A stretch of 64,000 nucleotides of DNA from RPQJ01 sp963726665 (GTDB lineage: Bacteria; Pseudomonadota; Gammaproteobacteria; Steroidobacterales; Steroidobacteraceae), in NCBI GenBank assembly GCA_963726665.1, contig CAVSDW010000017.1, positions 62,001 to 126,000 on the forward strand, given 5' to 3'. Position numbers and translations under genes: made by a program. Below are positions 55,343-64,000 of this stretch, piece by piece; position 1 is the first letter of the stretch; the number at the start of each line of letters is the position of its first letter. The notes beneath the pieces were generated by a model that had not been told where the DNA came from, made no database searches, and was given only the letters and a program-made list of their open reading frames with translations.

Positions 55343-55654
55343 TTATCCGCGCGGCGCCGGGACGAGCAGCTGGGAATTCACCTCGAATCGCGAGCCGTCC
55401 GCGGCCTCGAGTTCGACCTGCCACAGTTCCTCGTCCGGGATCATCGTGCGCTCATGCCCCGGCAACTCGCGCTCGTCGTCCACCTGGATGCCCCAGATTC
55501 GCACGTGACGAATGCCCTTGACCGGGATGCAACCGACGGCGAACTGCGATCGGATCGCGCGCGCCACGTCATCGCTCGCCCAGGTCGCATAACCGCAATC
55601 GCGGATCGCCGCAACCTCTGGCGGCATGGCTGGCTCGGAATTCCTGTCCTGCAT
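55343..55654 (-). CDS. small hypothetical protein leading the ipdC operon
   Basis: 103 residues: MQDRNSEPAMPPEVAAIRDCGYATWASDDVARAIRSQFAVGCIPVKGIRHVRIWGIQVDDERELPGHERTMIPDEELWQVELEAADGSRFEVNSQLLVPAPRG (given in full only to the extent of its shape: an acidic, all-beta-like C-terminus and no membrane segment). Stop lies 25 bases before the ipdC ATG. Its ATG is 39 bases from the divergent korA ATG, so the control region is very short. No family recognised. Confidence 0.55.
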   Translation of the reverse strand: MQDRNSEPAMPPEVAAIRDCGYATWASDDVARAIRSQFAVGCIPVKGIRHVRIWGIQVDDERELPGHERTMIPDEELWQVELEAADGSRFEVNSQLLVPAPRG

Positions 55655-55693
55655 GGAACAAACCCTCCGTCGACCTCTTACAATACCGCCGCA

Positions 55694-57455
55694 ATGCCAG
55701 AAACAGAACGCCTGGACGCGGGAACACCGCCACGCCGCCCAAGTCTCTCGATCGCGCTCGTCGGCAGCGGAGGCGCGGGCGTCATGACCGCCGGCAACAT
55801 GCTGCTCGAGGCGGCCGCCTTTGCCGGCTACTACGCCATCATGACGCGTTCCTCCGGCCCCCAGATCCGCGGCGGCGAAGCAGCTGCCATGATCCGGATC
55901 GCATGCAAGCCCATCGAGTGCATGGCCGACCAATTCGACGTCCTCGCCGCCGTGGACTGGGAGAACATCCACCGCTTCGGCTCGGAAATACCGCTCGGGC
56001 CGGACAGCCTGATCGTCAGCGACCCCGACCAGGGCGAGCCGCACGCGGTCTTCACGCGCAGCGGCGCGGATCTCGTGCAGGTGTCGCTGAAGAAACTGGC
56101 CCGGGCGATTCCGGACGGTCGCCCCAACATGCTGCTGCTGGGCCTCGTCGCCGCGGTGCTCGGCCTGCCGGACGACGCCGTGGCGAATGCGGTCGGCAAG
56201 TCGCTGGCCAAGCGCCCGGCGGCCCTGGCGCCGAGTCTCGCGGCCGTCGCCGCGGGGCGCGAGGCGGCCTCGGCCTGCCCGCCCCGCGGTACCCTCGAGC
56301 CGCCGCCCCGGAGAGACTCGCAACGCTGGCTCATCAACGGCAACGAAGCCGCGGGCTACGGCGCGATCCGCGGTGGGGTCCGCTTCGTGGCCGCCTACCC
56401 GATCACGCCGGCAACGGAGCTGCTCGAGTGGATGAGTCCGGCGCTGGCCGAAGTCGGTGGAACGCTGGTGCAGGCCGAGGACGAACTGGCCGCCATCAAC
56501 ATGGCGATCGGCAGCGCCTACGGCGGCGTGCCCTCGCTCACGGCGACCTCGGGACCCGGGCTTGCGCTCATGGTCGAGTCGCTCGGCCTCGCCGTCGCGT
56601 CCGAGACTCCGGTCGTGGTCGTGGACGTGATGAGAGTCGGGCCCTCCACGGGCATTCCCACGAAATCCGAGCAGAGCGACGTCAACATCGCCCTCTACGG
56701 CCTGCACGGGGATGCGCCGCACCTCGTGCTCGCACCGAACTCGGTCGCCGACTGCCTGCGTACAACGCAATGGGCCGTGCGGCTCGCCGAGGCGCTGCAG
56801 GCTCCGGCGATCGTGCTCTCCGACCAGTTCCTCGGGACAGGCGCGCGCGGTCATCGAGCGACCGTCCGATGAAGCCGATGCGGCACCGCCCCCGCGCCTG
56901 GTGGCGACAGCGAACGAGTCCGGCTACTGCCGCTACGCGCTCACGCCCGACGGCGTCTCGCCGATGGCGATCCCGGGCACCGCGGGAGTGACCTACACCG
57001 CCGACGGGCTCGAGCACGGCGAACGCGGGACCCCCTCCTCCCAGGGCGCGGATCATCTCGCGCAGCTCGACAAGCGTCTTCGCAAGCTCGAACTCTTCGA
57101 CTACGGCGCTGCCTGGGCCGACGTCGAGGGCGATGGCGATCTGGCCGTGCTCACCTTCGGCTCCTGCACAGGCGTCGTGCGCGAGGGCCTCGCTCGCGCG
57201 CAGGCCGATGGAGTCCGGGCCCGACTCGTCTCGATGCGGCTGCTGTCCCCGGCGCAGCCCGCGCGCCTCGCCGCCGCACTCGAAGGCGTCCGCAAGTTGC
57301 TCGTGATCGAGCAGAACCACGCCGGGCAGTTTCACCGCCACCTGCGCTCCGAGTACGACCTGCCGGGTGAGGTCACGGCGCTGCACCGTCCGGGCGCCCT
57401 GCAGTTCAATCCGGGCGAGATCCACCGCAGGCTGGTCGAATGGAGCAGAGGATGA
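55694..57455 (+). CDS. korA: 2-oxoacid:acceptor oxidoreductase alpha subunit, KorA-type (one frameshift)
   Basis: About 587 residues. N-terminal gamma-type domain: SIALVGSGGAGVMTAGNMLLEAAAFAGYYAIMTRSSGPQIRGGEA. Central pyrimidine-binding domain: WLINGNEAAGYGAIRGGVRFVAAYPITPATELLEWMSPALAEVGGTLVQAEDELAAINMAIGSAYGGV, with the usual PITP and catalytic-Glu regions, then TKSEQSDVNIALYGLHGDAPHLVLAP. Removing one G near 56840 gives FLGQARAVIERPSDEADA, joining the C-terminal domain (LLVIEQNHAGQFHRHLRSEYDLPG). With KorB it oxidatively decarboxylates a 2-oxoacid to the acyl-CoA, reducing ferredoxin or a similar acceptor. Divergent from the ipdC operon. Confidence 0.88.
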
Positions 57456-58273
57456 CCGGAATGCTCACGCACACGGACTTCAAGTCGGACATCAAGCCGG
57501 TCTGGTGCCCGGGCTGCGGCGACTTCGGCGTCGTCAATGCGCTCACCAAGGCTCTCGCGAAGATGGAACTGCGGCCCGAGAACGTGGCCGTCGTCTCCGG
57601 CATCGGCTGCTCGTCGCGAATTCCGGCGTACACCAGCTGCTATGGCTTCCACGGCGTGCACGGCCGCGCGCTCGCCGCCGGCACCGGACTCAAGATCGCG
57701 CGCCCGGACCTCACCGTGATCGTCACGGGCGGCGACGGCGACGGCTACTCGATCGGCGGCAACCACTTCCTCCACGCCTGCCGCCGCAACGTGGACATGA
57801 CCTACATCGTCATGGACAACCGCGTGTACGGAATGACCAAGGGCCAGCCCTCGCCCACCACCGAGCCCGACTGGGACTCGAAGCTCTCGCCCGAAGGCAC
57901 CGGGCTCAGGGAATTCCACCCGATGGTCGTGGCGCTGTCGTCCGGCGCAAACTTCATCGCGCGGGCGTTCACCGGGGATCCGAACGGACTTGCAGACCTG
58001 ATCGTCCAGGCCGTGCGCCACCCTGGATTCTCCTTCGTCGAGGTGCTCTCGCCCTGCGTCACCTTCCGGCCCGAGCAGCGCGACTGGAAGAAGGTCGTCA
58101 AGCACGACGCGATCAGGCCCACCTCGGACATCGCGCGCGCCGCGAGGCGCATGCTGCGGGACACCGGCTTCGACCTCGGCGTGCTGTACGCCGGAGAGCG
58201 CAAGCCCTACGAGCCTCGTGGCCGCCGCGAGCTGCGTGACGTCTCGGCGCTCGAGGCGAGGTTCCTGTTATGA
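57452..58273 (+). CDS. korB: 2-oxoacid:acceptor oxidoreductase beta subunit, KorB-type
   Basis: 273 residues from ATG 57452 (ATGA overlap with korA; an in-frame ATG at 57440 is also possible). FKSDIKPVWCPGCGDFGVVNALTKALAKM has the first Fe-S Cys pair; VVSGIGCSSRIPAYTSCYGFHGVHGRALAAGTGLKIARPDLTVIVTGGDGDGYSIGGNHFLHACRRNVDMTYIVMDNRVYGMTKGQPSPTT carries the ThDP motif (GDGD...NN-type, with DNRVYGMTKGQ) and another Cys. LSPCVTFRPEQ has the last Cys. The substrate cannot be told from this alone; the neighbour ipdC suggests an arylpyruvate or 2-oxoglutarate. Intact. Confidence 0.93.
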   Translation: MTGMLTHTDFKSDIKPVWCPGCGDFGVVNALTKALAKMELRPENVAVVSGIGCSSRIPAYTSCYGFHGVHGRALAAGTGLKIARPDLTVIVTGGDGDGYSIGGNHFLHACRRNVDMTYIVMDNRVYGMTKGQPSPTTEPDWDSKLSPEGTGLREFHPMVVALSSGANFIARAFTGDPNGLADLIVQAVRHPGFSFVEVLSPCVTFRPEQRDWKKVVKHDAIRPTSDIARAARRMLRDTGFDLGVLYAGERKPYEPRGRRELRDVSALEARFLL

Positions 58274-58782
58274 AACGCAAGCTGCCGCGCACCGTGCAGG
58301 AATTCATGGCCTACGCCTGGGCCATGGAAGTCGAGGCCGCCGACCGCTACGCGGAACTGGCCGAGCAGATGGACACGCACCACAACGCCGAGGTCTCCGA
58401 ACTGTTCGCGAAGCTCGCGCGGATCGAGGGCCTGCATCGCGACCAGATCGCGGCTCAAATGGGATGGTCCCGGCCGCCCGATACGGCATCGTTCCGCTGG
58501 GAAACCCCGGAGGGGCCCGAGACCACGGACTACGGCGACCTCCATTACCTGATGCAGCCATACCACGCGCTCAAGCTCGCGGAACACAACGAGGAACGGG
58601 CGGCGGAATTCTTCGAGCGCTTCGCCAGGGCGAAACTGCCCGCCGATGTCCGCGCGGCCGCGCTCGAGATGGCTGCCGACGAACGCGAACACGTGCGACT
58701 GATCAGGGAGTGGCTTCTGAAGTTTCCCGAGCCGGCGGCTGGCTGGGACGAGGATCCTGATCCGCCGGCGGTGGCGGACTGA
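58270..58782 (+). CDS. ferritin-like (rubrerythrin-type) diiron protein
   Basis: 170 residues, start overlapping the korB stop (ATGA). A four-helix bundle pattern is visible: QEFMAYAWAMEVEAADRYAELAEQMDTHHNAEVSELFAKLARIEGLHRDQIAAQMG has E(xx)AADRY and ExxxH ligands, and LKLAEHNEERAAEFFERFARAKLPADVRAAALEMAADEREHVRLIREWLLKF has the second E and ExEHV set. Missing are the rubredoxin Cys residues of rubrerythrin. Coupled to korAB, so it may protect an oxygen-sensitive 2-oxoacid oxidoreductase (inference). Confidence 0.85.
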   Translation: MKRKLPRTVQEFMAYAWAMEVEAADRYAELAEQMDTHHNAEVSELFAKLARIEGLHRDQIAAQMGWSRPPDTASFRWETPEGPETTDYGDLHYLMQPYHALKLAEHNEERAAEFFERFARAKLPADVRAAALEMAADEREHVRLIREWLLKFPEPAAGWDEDPDPPAVAD

Positions 58783-59082
58783 CTTCCGCCGGGACCGCGA
58801 ACGCGGGCATCGGGCTTTTCGGATCCGGCGCCGGGGCAACGACCTCCGTCTCCATGAACTTCTGCATGGCGGTCAGGAACGCGTCCAGGGCGAAAAGTGC
58901 CACGCCCATGATCACGAGCGCGGCAACGAGCGAGATCGCGTACTGAAGCAGGCGGCGCGGCTGCTCCGGCTGCGCGCGGCGTGGGCCCTCGCGCGGTCCA
59001 TGAGCGCGCGTTCAATCGCGTCCCGCTGCTCTCGGGCGCCGTCGGCCGTCGGCGTCGGCTGGGTCGACCCGGTCCCGGTCAC
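58703..59082 (-). CDS. small single-pass membrane protein (one frameshift)
   Basis: GTG start at 59082 overlaps the preceding gene's stop (GTGA). The first frame reads MTGTGSTQPTPTADGAREQRDAIERALMDRARAHAARS, then a shift near 58985 gives QPEQPRRLLQYAISLVAALVIMGVALFALDAFLTAMQKF, one membrane helix. The tail is a Pro-rich segment (SPPPPADQDPRPSQPP). It overlaps the ferritin-like gene by 80 bases on the opposite strand, so its end is uncertain. Function unknown. Confidence 0.5.
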
Positions 59083-59510
59083 TGCAACTCGTAGACGAAG
59101 TCGTACGCCGTGCCCTTCGCATCGCGGGCGTGAAGCTTCATCTGGCCACGCGCAGCCGCGTACTTGCCGGTGCCGCCGGTGATCGCGAGGACCGAGTCGC
59201 CTGCGTCCAGGAACGGCCCTTCCACCGTCAACTGGCCGTCCTTGAGCGACAGCGTCCACGTGCATTCCCAGGCCTTGCCCACGGCGGTCCGCACGCAGTA
59301 ACCCTGGTCGGTCCCGACTTGCGTCTTGTTGGCCTTGTCGAACACCGGATTTGCGAATGTGAGGACGTCGCCGGCCGAGTCGCCCTTGGCGCCCGTGTCG
59401 GTGACGGCGTCCGTGTCGGCGTGTTCGACGACACTGATGACCTCACCTGCAGAGGCACCCGCAGTCGCGGCGAGCAGAGCGAAGGCGAAAATCCCGTACT
59501 GTCTTGCCAT
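59079..59510 (-). CDS. exported dirigent/allene-oxide-cyclase-like beta-barrel protein
   Basis: 143 residues with a signal peptide (MARQYGIFAFALLAATAGASAGE). The core is a run of strands with GDVLTFANPVFDKANKTQVGTDQGYCVRTAVGKAWECTWTLSLKDGQLTVEGPFLDAGDSVLAITGGTGKYAAARGQMKLHARDAKGTAYDFVYEL (summarised). GTDQGYC, the WECxWT strand, GxF and TGGTGKYxxARG are the marks of the plant AOC/dirigent fold, also found in bacteria. Two Cys could form a disulfide. Substrate or ligand unknown. Intact. Confidence 0.78.
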   Translation of the reverse strand: MARQYGIFAFALLAATAGASAGEVISVVEHADTDAVTDTGAKGDSAGDVLTFANPVFDKANKTQVGTDQGYCVRTAVGKAWECTWTLSLKDGQLTVEGPFLDAGDSVLAITGGTGKYAAARGQMKLHARDAKGTAYDFVYELQ

Positions 59511-59551
59511 GGCCGAATTCTCCCGTCGGCCCGCCAGGGCCGGCCATCGTT

Positions 59552-60143
59552 CTAGTTGAGATCAGGGTCCTTGAAGTACTTGGTGCCCTGCACCGTCAGC
59601 TCGAGTGCCAGGCCTGCGTCCGAGAGCTGGTATAGCCAGGCACCGGGCGATGCCTCGACCGCGCCGTCGTACAGGCCGCCGCCCATGCCCGGGTTCACCG
59701 TGAGGTTGGCGTCGGCGCCGAGTTCCACGCCGGTGTTGACGAAATTCGCGTACGCCTCCGGCGTCTGGAAGACCCAGATCAGGTGGTTCTTCGAGACACC
59801 CATGCCGAGGCCCGCGGAGACCGAGACCATCATCATGAAGGTCTCCTTGCCGGACGCATTGTCCACTGCCACCCCCTTGCCGCCTCCCCCACCCGCAAAG
59901 AAGATCTTGGTGCTGATGTCGCTGAACACCGCGTAGCCGGCCGACTCCCTGATGGCGCGGGCCGCCGAAGGTTGCTGCGCGTACAGGGCCTGCAGTGTCT
60001 GCTGCGCCATCGTGTCGATCTGTGACCGCTGCTGGTCCGGGCTGTCGGCGTACGCGCTGGCGCCGGCGAGGAAGGTCATCGTGATCAATGCGGCGAGGCC
60101 GGCGAACCCGCCGGACAGGCACAGGCTTAACGATGCGATGCAT
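59552..60143 (-). CDS. exported SYLF-domain lipid-binding protein (one frameshift)
   Basis: ATG 60143 with AGGAGACC upstream (MHRIVK), then a frameshift near 60125 into LCLSGGFAGLAALITMTFLAGASAYADS, the signal peptide. SQIDTMAQQTLQALYAQQPSAARAIRESAGYAVFSDISTKIFFAGGGGGKGVAVDNASGKETFMMMVSVSAGLGMGVSKNHLIWVFQTPEAYANFV and the later ELGADANLTVNPGMGGGLYDGAVEASPGAWLYQLSDAGLALELTVQGTKYF match the SYLF (Ysc84) domain that binds phosphoinositides in eukaryotes; bacterial members bind acidic lipids in the periplasm. About 195 residues. Confidence 0.85.
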
Positions 60144-60428
60144 TTGAGGTCTCCTGTATGGATTGGAAGATGGTACCAACTCCGCCCGGCGAGGGCACGG
60201 GTTCGACCCGACGGCCACCTCGCGGCGGGCCGGAATGCATCGCCCCGGACCGCCCGTCGCCTAAGAGCGCAGTCCACGCCGGCGTCAAGTACCTCATCGC
60301 CGTCCTGCGGCAATCCGCAGTCCGCTACCGGGTTGCCGTCGTTGACAGCCGGGGGCCGCGCCTAGCATCGCGGCAGGCCGGCGGGCTGTGACCGCCCGTC
60401 CTGTTGCACCCGAACGCTGGAGCATGCC

Positions 60429-62100
60429 ATGCGGCCAAGTCCCGATCGCCGTCCCCTGCCGCCGCCCCTGCCCGAATGGTTCCCACGCGGCACCGCGCTG
60501 CTGCGTGACCCGACGTTGAACAAGGGCACCGCCTTCACGGAGCGGGAGCGCGACGTGCTGGGCCTGCGCGGCCTGCTGCCGCCCTACATCTGCACGCAGG
60601 AAGACCAGGTCGCCCGCGTCCTGAAGAACTTCCACCGACTGCAGACGCCGCTCGCGAAGTACATCCTGATCGAGGCGCTGCAGGACCGGAACGAGGCGCT
60701 TTTCTATCGGCGTCATCATGGAGAACCCGGACGAGATGATGCCGATCATCTACACGCCGACCGTCGGCCTCGCCTGCCAGCAGTTCGGCCACATCTACCG
60801 CCGGCCACGCGGGCTCTTCATCTCGGCCGCCGACCGCGGGCGCATTGCGCAAGTCATGCGCAACTGGCCGCACCGCGAGGCCGCGATGATCGTCGTCACG
60901 GACGGCGAGCGAATCCTCGGCCTCGGCGATCTCGGCGCAAACGGCATGGGCATCCCGATCGGCAAGCTGGCGCTGTATACCGCGTGTGCCGGCCTGCACC
61001 CGCGTCGCTGCCTGCCGGTGATGCTCGACGTCGGCACCAACAACGAGGCGCTGCTCGAGGATCCCTTGTACCTCGGGATCCGGCAGAAGCGACTCTCGGG
61101 CGAGGCGCTCGACGAAATCGTCGAGGAGTTCGTCGAGGCGACGCAGGAGGCGTTCCCCGGCGTCGTCGTCCAGTTCGAGGACTTCGCGAACCACAACGCC
61201 TTTCGCCTGCTCGACAAATACCGCGACCGCGTCTGCTGCTTCAACGACGACATCCAGGGCACAGGGTCGGTCACGGTCGCAGGCATGCTCTCGGCGCTGC
61301 GCGTCACGCGCAGCAGGATTTCGGAACAGACGTTCCTGTGCCTGGGCGCCGGCGAGGCCGCAACGGGCATTTCCAACCTGCTGGTCAGCGCGATGGTCGA
61401 CGACGGCCTGGACGAGCGGTCCGCACGCGACCGCTGCTGGATGGTGGACGTTGGCGGCCTCCTGGTCGCGGGACGCGAGGGATTGCCGTCGCACGCTCTG
61501 CACTTTGCGCACCAGCACGCCCCTATCTCGGATTTCCTCGGGGCCGTGAAGGCGATCAAGCCGACCGCGATAGTCGGCGCGAGCGCGACAGCCGGTCTAT
61601 TCACGCGCGAAGTCATCGAGGAGATGTCGCGGCTGAACGAGCGGCCGATCGTGTTCGCGCTTTCGAACCCGACCTCGAAATCCGAGTGCACCGCGGAGCA
61701 GGCCTATGCATGGTCCCGGGGGCGGGCGCTCTTCGCCTCGGGCAGCCCGTTCGACCCGGTCACGCTGGACGGCCGGCGCTTCGTGCCGCGACAGGGCAAC
61801 AACTCGTACATCTTCCCGGGCGTCGGGCTCGGGGTCGTCGCGGTGCGTGCCTCGCGGGTGACAGACGAGATGTTCATGGCCGCCGCGCGCACGCTCGCAG
61901 AGCATGTGAGCGAGGCGGACCTCGCCCAGGGAAGCCTCTACCCGCCGCTCAACCGTGTCCGCGAGGTCTCGGCGCACATTGCCGCCGCCGTCGCGGAGGT
62001 CGCGTTCCGCGTCGGCCTCGCGGGAATGGAGCGACCGGCCGACCTGATCGAATACATGCAGTCGCAGATGTACCAGCCACGCTACGCGAGCTACGCGTAG
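60429..62100 (+). CDS. maeA: NAD-dependent malic enzyme (one frameshift)
   Basis: About 557 residues, the ScfA/MaeA length. Oxidatively decarboxylates malate to pyruvate. RGTALLRDPTLNKGTAFTERERDVLGLRGLLP is the N-terminal start; one extra C near 60703 breaks LFYRVIMENPDEMMPIIYTPTVGLACQQFGHIYRRPRGLF (YTPTVG carries the catalytic Tyr). AAMIVVTDGERILGLGDLGANGMGIPIGKLALYTACAG with the catalytic Lys, QFEDFANHNAFRLLDKYRDRVCCFNDDIQGTGSVTVAG (metal ligands Glu-Asp-Asp) and FLCLGAGEAATGISNLL (NAD-binding) follow. The 285-base gap 60144-60428 holds its promoter region and no gene. Confidence 0.95.
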
Positions 62101-62172
62101 CGCAGGGCGCCGGCCCGGCCGGATCGCGATGCTGCTCGAGACCTGCGGGACCCGACCGCCGCAGGTCGACCG

Positions 62173-63927
62173 TCACTCGTCGATGATGATGACGCCATCG
62201 ACCGGAACCGAGCGCGCGGATCCTGTCGCCGTTCCCGCCGTCGAAACGATTCGCGACAGCTGGCGCGTGGTCGGCGCCTGCAGTGAACGTGTGGCAGGCG
62301 ACGCATCCCTGCACCGGGAGATCTGCGCAAGCAACGCCGCCGGAGACACCGGCCGCCCGAGCAGGTCCTGCATGAGCGAGCGGGCGTCGCGCTCCGAGCC
62401 ATATCGCAGCAACCGCTCACCGACCCACGCGTACCAGCCGGCATTCCCTGAATCGAATGACCCCACGACTTCGGCCGTGCGTTGCCGCATCTCCGCGGTG
62501 AGCATTGCGCCGAGGCCGTAATTGACCATGTAGCCCGGGTCGCTCGCGAGCTGGACGCGCATGGCCCACCAGGGGATCTCGGGATGCGGCAGCACGTGAA
62601 GGTAACGGCTGGTGATGTCCGTCCACAGGGCATTCGGGTTGGCGCCGGGATCCCGGAGCAGGCGCAGTTCGAACAGGGCCCAGGCCACGTCCAGCATCAC
62701 GTCGCCGAAGAGTGCGCGCATCGATGCGGGCTCCGCAGTACCTGCGCCGAGGTAGCGCCGCTGCCACGCCGGCTCGTACACGCTCCACGACGGTACGTCA
62801 GCGAACGCCTCCGTGAACAGGGTGTCCGGCCAGTCCATGTAGGCGGGGCGGTTGCGGATCGCGCTCACGTGCACCGCATGGCCATTCTCGTGCACGAGTT
62901 CGTTCAGCGAGAAGAGTCCGCCCGTCGGGTACGTGCCGACCACGCGCGCCACGGACGCGTGCCACGCGGCACCCGACGCGCGGCCCCGGGTCACGAAATC
63001 GGTGTAGGCCAGCGGCGACTTCCCGGCTCTCGGCGCCAGGTCGAACATGACCTTGAGCTGGCCCAGGTCCGCGCCGAGGTCGCGGTAGAAGCGCTCGTTC
63101 ACCGGGAGCAGTGATTCCGCAGGGATCATCGCCGCCAGTTCGCGATTGGCTGCGCTGTTCGCATGGCGGTAGTCCCAGGGCTCGACCATGCGCGGGTCGC
63201 TCGCCTGTCGCCAAGCTTCGAGGATGTCGACGAGCCAGCGCTCGACGTCCGCCGCGCCGACACCGAGCGCGCGAGCCGCCGCGTCGATCGCGGAACCACG
63301 CTTCGCCCCGTCCGCCGCCGCCATTGCAATCATGCGACGGTAGGGACTTTCCTTCCCACCGACGCCATAGAGCGCCTGCCAGAGAGGCAGGAACGAATCG
63401 AACAGCGCCTTGCGTCGTGCCGGCTCATCGACCACGTGCAGCAGCTGCAACGCCGTTCCGCGGTCGATGGTTCCGCCCTCGAAGGCGAGCGCGTTGCCGT
63501 ACTGGACGAAGCAGGAAACCAGCGCAGCACGGAGCCTCGCGTAGTCGAGGGTTCCGCTCCGCGCGTCACTGCACGGCGGCCCGGGCCCGTCGGCGGTTTC
63601 GTCCCCGGCGGCCAGCGCATCCAGCGACGCCCGCATCGCGGCGACCGCACGCGCGTCGGCTGGCGACAACGACTCGCCCGCGATGCCGGAAAGGTCCGCA
63701 TCCAGCCGCCGTCGCGTGGAGTCCGAGTGGGCCTGCCATTGCTCGAGGTTACGGCCGAGATAGCGCTGGTCCAAGCCGGACTCGACCACGGCGAGCGCGC
63801 CGTGCGCATCGAGGAAATCGAGAAACGCCTGCTCGGTGGCCGCGACCGGGGCAATGGCCGCGGAATCACCCGCGGCGGCCACGCCAGACAGGACGAACAG
63901 GACCGCTCCAAGCGCGACCGCCTTCAT
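62173..63927 (-). CDS. exported HExxH zinc metallopeptidase
   Basis: 584 residues, intact, with signal peptide MKAVALGAVLFVLSGVAAAGDSA. NELVHENGHAVHVSAI has the HExxH motif at residues 346-350, and DTLFTEAFADVPSW follows about 30 residues on with the Glu that would be the third ligand. Most of the chain is helical, as in M2/M3/M32 peptidases (RRLDADLSGIAGESLSPADARAVAAMRASLDAL, AAFDVAWALFELRLLRDPG-like segments). The family number cannot be fixed from this alone. Periplasmic peptide degradation is the likely role. The gene's start lies 73 bases from the right edge of the window. Confidence 0.84.
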   Translation of the reverse strand: MKAVALGAVLFVLSGVAAAGDSAAIAPVAATEQAFLDFLDAHGALAVVESGLDQRYLGRNLEQWQAHSDSTRRRLDADLSGIAGESLSPADARAVAAMRASLDALAAGDETADGPGPPCSDARSGTLDYARLRAALVSCFVQYGNALAFEGGTIDRGTALQLLHVVDEPARRKALFDSFLPLWQALYGVGGKESPYRRMIAMAAADGAKRGSAIDAAARALGVGAADVERWLVDILEAWRQASDPRMVEPWDYRHANSAANRELAAMIPAESLLPVNERFYRDLGADLGQLKVMFDLAPRAGKSPLAYTDFVTRGRASGAAWHASVARVVGTYPTGGLFSLNELVHENGHAVHVSAIRNRPAYMDWPDTLFTEAFADVPSWSVYEPAWQRRYLGAGTAEPASMRALFGDVMLDVAWALFELRLLRDPGANPNALWTDITSRYLHVLPHPEIPWWAMRVQLASDPGYMVNYGLGAMLTAEMRQRTAEVVGSFDSGNAGWYAWVGERLLRYGSERDARSLMQDLLGRPVSPAALLAQISRCRDASPATRSLQAPTTRQLSRIVSTAGTATGSARSVPVDGVIIIDE

Positions 63928-64000
63928 GCCGCCTCCCCGCCTCGCTCCGCATACCGGTCGATCCCGACCGAGGTTCGAGTAGCATACGCGACTCGCGCGC

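Noticed and set aside
1..64000. tRNA, rRNA, CRISPR array or prophage
   Set aside because: No cloverleaf with CCA-like acceptor, no ribosomal RNA sequence, no repeat-spacer array and no phage structural genes were found by eye.

Overview
The window is a 64 kb piece of a high-GC (roughly two-thirds G+C by eye) chromosome. Gene content points to an aerobic, lipid-, aromatic- or steroid-degrading gammaproteobacterium or close relative: a TonB-dependent receptor, acyl-CoA ligase, two enoyl-CoA hydratase/isomerases, a cholesterol-oxidase-like GMC enzyme, an Old Yellow Enzyme, a wax ester synthase/DGAT, several LysR/MarR/Lrp regulators and many exported enzymes. The order is my inference; no rRNA, tRNA, CRISPR array or intact mobile element was found.

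Layout. 1-5.3 kb: beta-hydroxylase tail, a TonB receptor, a decayed ISL3 transposase and an exported hypothetical. 5.4-9.6 kb: methyltransferase, TPR-sulfotransferase, a double retropepsin-like protein and an Lrp regulator divergent from alanine dehydrogenase (9.7-10.8 kb). 11-17 kb: lipid oxidation (SDR, dienoyl-CoA isomerase, FadD, second enoyl-CoA hydratase) with a periplasmic cyclophilin. 17-23 kb: small membrane and exported proteins, an M3 oligopeptidase and a GMC oxidoreductase. 23.2-28.3 kb: a RelBE-type toxin-antitoxin, exported HAD phosphatase and sulfatase, LysR regulator and a membrane protein. 28.3-34.1 kb: OYE + WS/DGAT pair, a strictosidine-synthase-like propeller, two tiny membrane proteins and a LysR gene. 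34.2-37.5 kb: two exported phosphoesterases, each preceded by a copy of the same 70-nt leader. 37.5-41.8 kb: solitary HicA-like gene, a flippase-like/Mg2+ P-type ATPase reading frame without an internal stop at the junction, and a polyamine-binding-protein fragment. 41.8-46.7 kb: pirin, DoxX, azoreductase, LysR, GFA and GST (redox/detoxification). 46.8-51.6 kb: MarR-NodT-EmrA-EmrB tripartite efflux operon. 51.6-58.8 kb: a minus-strand operon led by a 103-aa gene and an indolepyruvate/phenylpyruvate decarboxylase, divergent from a 2-oxoacid:acceptor oxidoreductase and a ferritin-like gene. 58.7-64 kb: exported hypotheticals, malic enzyme and a metallopeptidase.

A large share of genes are interrupted by single-base frameshifts although conserved motifs continue on both sides. 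In at least five places (near 1048, 3834, 54899, 56840 and 60703) removing one extra base restores a canonical family motif. Other stretches (about 28-34 kb and 41.8-53.7 kb) are intact. I read most of these breaks as consensus-sequence insertion errors rather than decay, and I give whole-gene spans while noting the breaks. Real decay is best supported for the ISL3 remnant and the truncated PotD/PotF fragment.

Most worth a second look: the flippase-P-type ATPase fusion, the duplicated 70-nt leader before two secreted phosphoesterase genes, the two unannotated 38- and 41-residue membrane proteins, the arylpyruvate decarboxylase/oxidoreductase pair, and GGGACAGTCCCC-type inverted repeats that run into coding regions.
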